Shown: positions 59,598 to 64,000 of the stretch, piece by piece
How positions within the stretch are numbered: position 1 is the first letter of the stretch
How the letters are laid out: each line of letters begins with the position of its first letter
NCBI GenBank assembly: GCA_030055615.1
Contig: JASFYN010000001.1
Span: forward strand, 451,267-515,266
Origin: Methanothermobacter sp.
GTDB lineage: Archaea; Methanobacteriota; Methanobacteria; Methanobacteriales; DSM-23052
Direction of reading: 5' to 3'
Length of the DNA: 64,000 nucleotides
Translations under genes and position numbers: made by a program
The notes under the pieces: generated by a model
Told to the model about the DNA's origin: nothing
Database searches by the model: none
Seen by the model: only the letters and a program-made list of their open reading frames with translations

Positions 59598-59640
59598 CCA
59601 ATCCAAGATTGGGCTTCCCAGCCCAAATTTTCTTATAATT
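59597..59640 (-). promoter_or_regulatory. tRNA-Val/Phe promoter and hairpin-forming leader
   Basis: Upstream of tRNA-Val a TATA-like box (about 59631-59640) is followed by two overlapping hairpins: CCCAATC-CAA-GATTGGG (59597-59613) and TTGGGC-TTCCCA-GCCCAA (59609-59626). They share the GGG segment, so only one can form at a time. The first abuts the mature tRNA 5' end and could influence RNase P processing. Confidence 0.5.
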
Positions 59641-59924
59641 CTCATTAGAGAGTGCTCATGCCACTGAAAGGTTACACTCCTAGGGATTATTCGAATTTTT
59701 ATACCATAACCTGAGCCCGGATCCCTTGTATTTATCACATATACCCCTTTGGAATATTTAAATTTTTCCCACTATCTCCTCTTCCTTTTAATTTGGAGGG
59801 TCTAAGGAAGTGGGAAGTTTTAATATTAATCATCTAATAAGTGTGATTCTAGTAAAGTTTATTAAATAGTATTTTTATACTGGGTAAACACTTGAGTTCA
59901 ACTTTTTTTTGGTGGTTGTTTATA
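59641..59924. other. Gap of 284 bases with a nested inverted repeat
   Basis: No gene is evident. TTCCCACT at 59766-59773 pairs with AGTGGGAA at 59809-59816, and CTTCCTT at 59781-59787 pairs with AAGGAAG at 59804-59810; the two right-hand arms overlap by two bases. A TATA-like TTTTTATAC near 59871-59880 probably serves the membrane protein gene at 59925. Confidence 0.4.
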
Positions 59925-60239
59925 ATGGGATATGAGATTATAGTCCCCTCAGTGTTGGTTATAGTATTGTATATAATCACTTATGGTCTTTATAAGATGG
60001 GCTTAGTTAATAGAAAGTGGCATGTAAATTTTTGGAATCTTATAATATTTATGGTATTTATAATTTCTGGTATTGGGGGTTTCATCCTTTTATTCATGCT
60101 AGAGTATGGTTTGAAAGCCCCTTTTAATCATCAATTGCTTTATTGGCATGTTGAGGCGGGCGTAGGCCTTGTGATCATAACCATATTCCATTTCCATTAT
60201 TACAAAGGTAGTTTTTATAGGATATTTGGGGTGCGTTGA
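59925..60239 (+). CDS. Three-TM membrane protein with cytochrome b-like His spacing (A)
   Basis: A 104-residue protein with three predicted transmembrane helices (about 5-24, 36-57, 73-93). The third helix has His75-x13-His89-x-His91 in YWHVEAG ... FHFHYY. It shares with the next gene the blocks WNL(I/L), G-x-G-GF, YWHxE and HxHxY, so the two are paralogues. The H-x13-H spacing in a helix is the pattern used for two b-type haems in cytochrome b proteins; DUF4405-like families come closest. ATG 59925 follows GGTGGTTG; an in-frame ATG 33 bases earlier is less likely. Confidence 0.72.
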   Translation: MGYEIIVPSVLVIVLYIITYGLYKMGLVNRKWHVNFWNLIIFMVFIISGIGGFILLFMLEYGLKAPFNHQLLYWHVEAGVGLVIITIFHFHYYKGSFYRIFGVR

Positions 60240-60249
60240 GTTGGGTTTA

Positions 60250-60828
60250 ATGGAAAAAATCATCAAAAAATTAATATTATTGCTCCCAGCTATCGGAAGT
60301 TTATTATCAGTTGACGGATCCTGCGCTGCTTCTTGTCCATATGGGCTTGTAAATGATCCTTATCCTGGTCAGTGCCCACGTTATACTGATTTGAATGGTG
60401 ATGGGTTCTGTGACTTTTCACAAACATCAGCTTCCATAGCAACAAATACTGGGGCCGATGAGATTCATCAAGAGAATGCCACAACTCATAATATGGAAGA
60501 TATAAATGTTGATGGGGTGAATTATCATATTATACCTCTTACAATGATTATTATAGGGTTATATCTTCTCACTTTTCATCTTTTTAAAAAAGGGTACATT
60601 AAACGGTCAAAGTATAGAAGATTATGGAACTTGCTTTTAACATTTGGTTATATTGGGACTGGATTTACAGGTTTCTTGTTGGTTTTCTTCATAAAATTAG
60701 GTATCAGAACAGCTTTGAATCAACCTTTAACATATTGGCATGCTGAAATGTCAATCCTCATGGTAGTTGCGACAATTTTACATATACACATTTACCGGAA
60801 ACCTTTCAAGTCGATATTCTCATTTTAG
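60250..60828 (+). CDS. Secreted-domain membrane protein with cytochrome b-like His spacing (B)
   Basis: About 192 residues. A signal-like helix (KKLILLLPAIGSLLSV) is followed by an external domain with Cys25, Cys29, Cys42 and Cys54 and a calcium-loop-like DLNGDGFCDF (residues 47-56). Three transmembrane helices follow, the last with His164-x13-His178-x-His180 (YWHAEM ... LHIHIY). It is a paralogue of the preceding gene in its membrane part, and is probably cotranscribed with it. A small membrane b-type cytochrome or redox partner is inferred. The start is ATG 60250. Confidence 0.7.
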   Translation: MEKIIKKLILLLPAIGSLLSVDGSCAASCPYGLVNDPYPGQCPRYTDLNGDGFCDFSQTSASIATNTGADEIHQENATTHNMEDINVDGVNYHIIPLTMIIIGLYLLTFHLFKKGYIKRSKYRRLWNLLLTFGYIGTGFTGFLLVFFIKLGIRTALNQPLTYWHAEMSILMVVATILHIHIYRKPFKSIFSF

Positions 60829-61422
60829 TCTTATAACACGTTTCGGTGTTACTATCATGTTTATTTTTTCATCATGCGGTTCCACAGGTACTTTTTTGAT
60901 GATCTGGGTTTCATCCACTGTTGTTACAATGGGTGTTTGCTCTGTTATGGCACCCTGGTATTTGAGCTCTTTTATTTCGCGATCCCCATAACCTCCACCT
61001 TTACCCAGTCTGTTACCATTCATGTCAACGGCTACAGACCCTTCAACTACAAGATCGATTTTGGGGAAAACTTTTATGGGTGATCCTAACCTGTAAGCTC
61101 CTCTTATAGTGGAAGCGAATCTTTCACATCCTCTTGCATCATTTGCTCTAATATAAAGGTATCCTTTTTTGAGTCGTGGTGTGGGCATTATAAGGTCTTT
61201 ACCATGGTATAAGGCTAGTTCTCTTACTGGCCGCTGTGCGGAATCTGGACTCGAAAATATCCTCTTGGAATTTTTCCATTCTATTGTCTTTGAAAGGCGT
61301 AGTGCAGCGGCAATTGAACCCTTGAAGTCTGGTATTTTACCATAGTCTCCTTTGGGTCTTCGGGAAATGCCAAGTTTATGTAGGCGATCCCATACTATTT
61401 TTCTGATTTCTCCTTTTTTCAT
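60820..61422 (-). CDS. 5-formyltetrahydrofolate cyclo-ligase-like protein
   Basis: 200 residues of the MTHFS family: EIRKIVWDRLHKLGISRRP at the start and the phosphate loop GNRLGKGGGYGDREI (about residues 136-150). Real MTHFS makes methenyl-THF from 5-formyl-THF; in methanogens that use tetrahydromethanopterin the substrate is unclear. The ATG overlaps the RDD gene stop (ATGA). It overlaps the convergent membrane protein gene by 9 bases. Confidence 0.82.
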   Translation of the reverse strand: MKKGEIRKIVWDRLHKLGISRRPKGDYGKIPDFKGSIAAALRLSKTIEWKNSKRIFSSPDSAQRPVRELALYHGKDLIMPTPRLKKGYLYIRANDARGCERFASTIRGAYRLGSPIKVFPKIDLVVEGSVAVDMNGNRLGKGGGYGDREIKELKYQGAITEQTPIVTTVDETQIIKKVPVEPHDEKINMIVTPKRVIRLK

Positions 61423-61811
61423 TGATTTCCCGTTATAACCTTTGTACCGGCTATTTTATCAAATAATCTTAGTTCTTTGTTGTATCCTAGGATAACGTCT
61501 AATATTAATGGGAACCAGCAAATTTTGGGGAGATTCCTTATTATAACCTGTTTGTATTTTAATTCCCCTTCTTTGGAGACCACTTTTAGCCTCTGGTTTA
61601 ATTTACCAATAGTTCCACCATGATATTCAAAGTAACTAAAATATGAGATCGTCAAGATAACTAAAAGAATTGGCCAATAATTATAAAGGAAAAATGAGTC
61701 CGTGAAGACAATAAAAGGATAAAATAATAAGGTTAATGCCCATATCATCAAATTGACCACTAGAAAATCTATGATAAAAGCGAAAAGTCTTCTTTTTATG
61801 ATTTCTTCCAT
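61419..61811 (-). CDS. RDD-family membrane protein
   Basis: A ~130-residue RDD-like protein with about three hydrophobic helices; RRLFAFIIDFLVVNLMIWAL opens it and GGTIGKLNQRLKVVSKEG (about residues 65-82) is the conserved loop. RDD proteins may transport ions or compatible solutes. ATG 61811 follows AAGGTTGG. It lies between hypE and the MTHFS-like gene. Confidence 0.72.
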   Translation of the reverse strand: MEEIIKRRLFAFIIDFLVVNLMIWALTLLFYPFIVFTDSFFLYNYWPILLVILTISYFSYFEYHGGTIGKLNQRLKVVSKEGELKYKQVIIRNLPKICWFPLILDVILGYNKELRLFDKIAGTKVITGNQ

Positions 61812-61822
61812 TTTAACCAACC

Positions 61823-62833
61823 TTAACATACTCTTGGCACCGGATCTGCTATAGGCGCCTCGATTATCCGCCTACCCCCAAGTGAGGTTTCGAGTATTAC
61901 ATGTTTGTCCTCTGTCACCTCACCTATTATCTGTGCTTCAGTACCATATCTCGTCTTCCGGATTGCCTTGAGTATTTTGTCTGCAAGTTCTGCTTCAACG
62001 CCCATAACGATTTTACCCTCATTCGCGACCTCATATGGGTCTATGCCAAGCATCTCAGAAACGGCCCTCACTTCCTCTTTGATGGGTATTTTATCTTCTT
62101 CTATTAGCATGCCAACACCAGATTTTTCTGCTAACTCATTAAGGGCATTTGCAAGACCTCCACGGGTGGGATCCTTCATGGCCTTCACACCCCCTATCTC
62201 CAATGCGGCCTCCACGATCTCCCAGAGTGGGGCTACATCAGATTTAAGGCTTGTTTCGAAGCCGAATCCTTCCCGGTAGGCCATTAATGCTATCCCATGG
62301 TCTCCTATGCTTCCTGTTAGGATGATCTTGTCCCCGACCTCGAGCCCGTTATCCCTTATTATTTTGCCCTTTTCTGCTATTCCTATGCCTGTTGTTGTTA
62401 TTACCATCTTGTCAAGTTTTCCTTGTTCCATCACCTTGGTGTCACCTGTTATTATTGAAGTTCCGGTTTCCTGGGATATTTGGTCCATGGATTTTATGAT
62501 TCGCTCTAATTCCTCTGAATTGAAGCCTTCACTTATTATCATGGCATTTGCAATGGCAAGGGGCTTGGCACCCATTACTGATATGTCATTTATTGTACCT
62601 GAAATTGCAAGTTTTCCGATATCTCCTCCTGGGAAGAACAGTGGATCGATAGTGTGACCATCAGTACTTATAACTATTTCATAGCCATCTAATGGTATGC
62701 TGGCAGCATCATCCAAGTCATCTAATCCAACACCACCATTAACACTCTTTTTCTGGATGTTGGAGAGGATTATCTCTGATATGAGATTTTGCATCATTTC
62801 TCCGCCTGCACCATGTGACATGCTGATCTTCAT
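61823..62833 (-). CDS. hypE: Hydrogenase maturation protein HypE
   Basis: A 336-residue HypE (PurM-like fold): SMSHGAGGEMMQNLISEI at the start, TITTGDTKV-like ATP-binding SIITGDTKVMEQGKLDKMV, DPTRGGLANALNEL, and the C-terminal Cys in PVPRVC that is carbamoylated and dehydrated to thiocyanate. It makes the cyanide ligands of [NiFe] hydrogenases, which a hydrogenotrophic methanogen needs. AAAAGGTGAAGTT precedes the ATG. Confidence 0.95.
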   Translation of the reverse strand: MKISMSHGAGGEMMQNLISEIILSNIQKKSVNGGVGLDDLDDAASIPLDGYEIVISTDGHTIDPLFFPGGDIGKLAISGTINDISVMGAKPLAIANAMIISEGFNSEELERIIKSMDQISQETGTSIITGDTKVMEQGKLDKMVITTTGIGIAEKGKIIRDNGLEVGDKIILTGSIGDHGIALMAYREGFGFETSLKSDVAPLWEIVEAALEIGGVKAMKDPTRGGLANALNELAEKSGVGMLIEEDKIPIKEEVRAVSEMLGIDPYEVANEGKIVMGVEAELADKILKAIRKTRYGTEAQIIGEVTEDKHVILETSLGGRRIIEAPIADPVPRVC

Positions 62834-62949
62834 AACTTCACCTTTTATTACCTTATCATTATAGTATTATAGGAGAGTATAAAAATTGTTTCCCCCCAGG
62901 GAACATTTCTCAAATTTGGAGTTCATCACCTAGGATCTTTGTGGATCCG

Positions 62950-63086
62950 AAAAATTTATATAATTAGGCGTTAATTAGTAGATGATATAACTTTTTCTCT
63001 GGAGAACCCTCCAGAGGGGTGATTGATAGTATCATCTGACTTAAATTATATCATCTAATTCTAAATATAATATATTTTGAGGTGAT
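62950..63086 (+). promoter_or_regulatory. rps8e promoter and structured 5' leader
   Basis: CCGAAAAATTTATATAATTA (62948-62967) is a strong BRE-TATA promoter; transcription should start near 62981-62986. The following ~105-base leader holds an outer 12-bp inverted repeat (TAGATGATATAA at 62979-62990, complement at 63046-63057) and an inner hairpin CTCTGGAG-AACC-CTCCAGAG (62997-63016). GAGGGGTGAT right after the hairpin resembles a ribosome-binding site without a suitable start. The true site is GAGGTGAT at about 63080-63087. A second TATCATC at 63030-63036 could replace the outer arm. Confidence 0.6.
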
Positions 63087-63091
63087 GTTAA

Positions 63092-63475
63092 ATGGCGATA
63101 TGGCAAGGTAGGTCCAAGAGAAAACCAACAGGTGGAAGGTTGAAAAAGAGTAGAGGCAAAAGGAAATATGAACTTGGAAGGGAAGCCGCGGAGACAAGAA
63201 TCGGTGAAAGGAAGATGAGGATAATAAGGACAATGGGGGGTAACAGGAAGTTTAGGCTTGTAACAGACACCCATATAAATGTGGTTGACCCTGACACCAA
63301 TAAGGTGGAAGTTGCAGAAATACTGAATGTGGTAGAGAATAAGGCCAACCCTCACTTCGTAAGGAGGAATATCATAACAAAGGGTGCAATCGTAGAGACG
63401 AGCAAAGGCCTTGCTAGGGTAACTTCAAGACCTGGCCAACATGGCATACTCAATGGCATATTAATCAAAAAATGA
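63092..63475 (+). CDS. rps8e: Ribosomal protein eS8
   Basis: A 127-residue archaeal S8e. [20 protein letters not shown] opens the protein and the conserved C-terminal block ends [16 protein letters not shown]. It is an archaeal/eukaryotic-specific small-subunit protein. GAGGTGAT precedes the ATG by five bases. It is preceded by a long structured leader and followed by polB2. Confidence 0.96.
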   Translation: MAIWQGRSKRKPTGGRLKKSRGKRKYELGREAAETRIGERKMRIIRTMGGNRKFRLVTDTHINVVDPDTNKVEVAEILNVVENKANPHFVRRNIITKGAIVETSKGLARVTSRPGQHGILNGILIKK

Positions 63476-63487
63476 TGGTGTATAAAT

Positions 63488-64000
63488 TTGGTTGATAACC
63501 TGAAAAAGGAGATAATTTCCCAAGTTGAGAAATTCTTAGATTACATCAATAATAAGCTCCCAGAGGGGATGGAACTCGAATATGAGGGATTCTACCGGAG
63601 GGGTTTCTTCGTAACCAAGAAGAGATATGCTCTAATCGAGGATAATACTATCATAGTCAAGGGCCTTGAACTAGTAAGGAGGGACTGGGCGCCAATAGCC
63701 AAGAAGACACAGCAGATGGTTCTCCGGGCAATACTAGAGGAAGGATCACCCAGAAAGGCTAAAGATATTATAAGGAGGGTTATAAGGGATATTAAAGAGG
63801 GTAACGTGCGAGTCGAGGACCTTATCATACATACACAGATTACCAAGAACCTTGACGAATATAAGCAAGTAGGCCCCCATATAGTGGCAGCTAGAAGATC
63901 ACTTAAAAAGGGTAGGCGGATTGAAAGAGGATCCATAATCCGCTACATTATAGTGAAAGGGAAAGAACCAATTAGTCAAAGGGCGGTTCCGGCTGAAGAT
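63488..64000 (+). CDS. polB2: DNA polymerase B small C-terminal subunit PolB2 (partial)
   Basis: 171 codons, open to the window's edge. The sequence ([19 protein letters not shown], then [15 protein letters not shown]-like [19 protein letters not shown], and [20 protein letters not shown]) is the palm/thumb C-terminal part of a family B DNA polymerase. Nothing of the exonuclease or main polymerase region precedes it: rps8e ends only 12 bases upstream. This is the known split PolB of Methanothermobacter, whose small subunit is about 220 residues. The start is TTG 63488 after GATGGTG. Confidence 0.9.
   Translation, partial: MVDNLKKEIISQVEKFLDYINNKLPEGMELEYEGFYRRGFFVTKKRYALIEDNTIIVKGLELVRRDWAPIAKKTQQMVLRAILEEGSPRKAKDIIRRVIRDIKEGNVRVEDLIIHTQITKNLDEYKQVGPHIVAARRSLKKGRRIERGSIIRYIIVKGKEPISQRAVPAED

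Noticed and set aside
62979-63040. C/D box guide RNA in the rps8e leader
   Set aside because: A GATGATA and a CTGA are present at about the right spacing, but the C box does not match RTGATGA and no clear D'/C' pair is seen.

Overview
The window comes from a hydrogenotrophic methanogenic archaeon of the order Methanobacteriales, most like a low-GC relative of Methanothermobacter. The evidence is the set of methanogen-specific genes: cfbE (coenzyme F430), mfnD and mfnF (methanofuran), mptG (tetrahydromethanopterin), a hacB-type isomerase subunit (coenzyme B), aspartate-semialdehyde sulfurtransferase, archaeal TFB, Gar1, aRF1, aIF5A, DnaG, CarS, a Tes-type radical SAM protein, a pseudomurein-binding wall protein, and a separately encoded C-terminal fragment of DNA polymerase B (PolB2), as in Methanothermobacter. 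It is dense chromosomal core DNA. I see no rRNA, CRISPR array, insertion sequence or prophage.

Layout. 1-4.3 kb: a DUF1284-THUMP reading frame behind bioY, a uspA-arsR pair, and an ArsP-like permease operon with a thioredoxin-like protein and a Cys-rich small protein. 4.3-8.4 kb: a Toprim protein, dnaG, a LonB-like ATPase without protease domain, and xerA. 8.5-11.9 kb: DUF211, an RraA-like protein, a flippase-like membrane protein, then gar1-tfb. 11.9-18 kb: a fused double glycosyltransferase, membrane proteins, pyrH and prf1. 17.5-23.5 kb: a seven-gene minus-strand operon from pdaD to a PRTase-type regulator, with IMPase, nadK, cfbE, hemC and a Gfo/Idh oxidoreductase. 23.6-27.7 kb: aIF5A, agmatinase, ornithine cyclodeaminase and adenine deaminase on the plus strand. 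27.7-34 kb: small conserved families, a ThiN-SIS pair, hsp20, a NOG1-like GTPase, AMMECR1 and tldD. 34-38.5 kb: the aspartate-semialdehyde sulfurtransferase operon and a secreted M14-like protein with pseudomurein-binding repeats. 38.5-45 kb: pyrI, secD, secF, flavodoxin, argC, ribL, hisA and a PIG-L deacetylase. 45.4-53.2 kb: a DMT transporter, truA, then DUF460-wecB-wecC-mfnD-mfnF. 53.2-59.4 kb: carS, divergent from tes-mptG-hacB-zinc finger-pcm, then the methylthiotransferase. 59.4-64 kb: tRNA-Phe and tRNA-Val, two paralogous small membrane proteins with cytochrome b-like His spacing, hypE-RDD-MTHFS, rps8e with a structured leader, and the start of polB2.

How the genes work together. Several neighbourhoods make coherent biochemical units. 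PdaD makes agmatine, aIF5A carries the hypusine-site lysine, and the adjacent agmatinase homologue could finish deoxyhypusine. CarS and Tes make archaeal lipid intermediates and tetraethers. MfnD/MfnF, MptG, HacB and CfbE serve the methanogenesis coenzymes.

Most interesting signals: (1) a facing pair of nearly identical BRE-TATA modules in front of gar1-tfb, suggesting TFB autoregulation; (2) a two-gene membrane module with a shared H-x13-H-x-H helix resembling b-type cytochromes, in a lineage regarded as cytochrome-free; (3) the pdaD/aIF5A/agmatinase locus; (4) the structured rps8e leader; (5) a pseudomurein-anchored M14-like amidohydrolase; (6) a probable one-base frameshift in a seven-A run that fuses DUF1284 to a THUMP protein.
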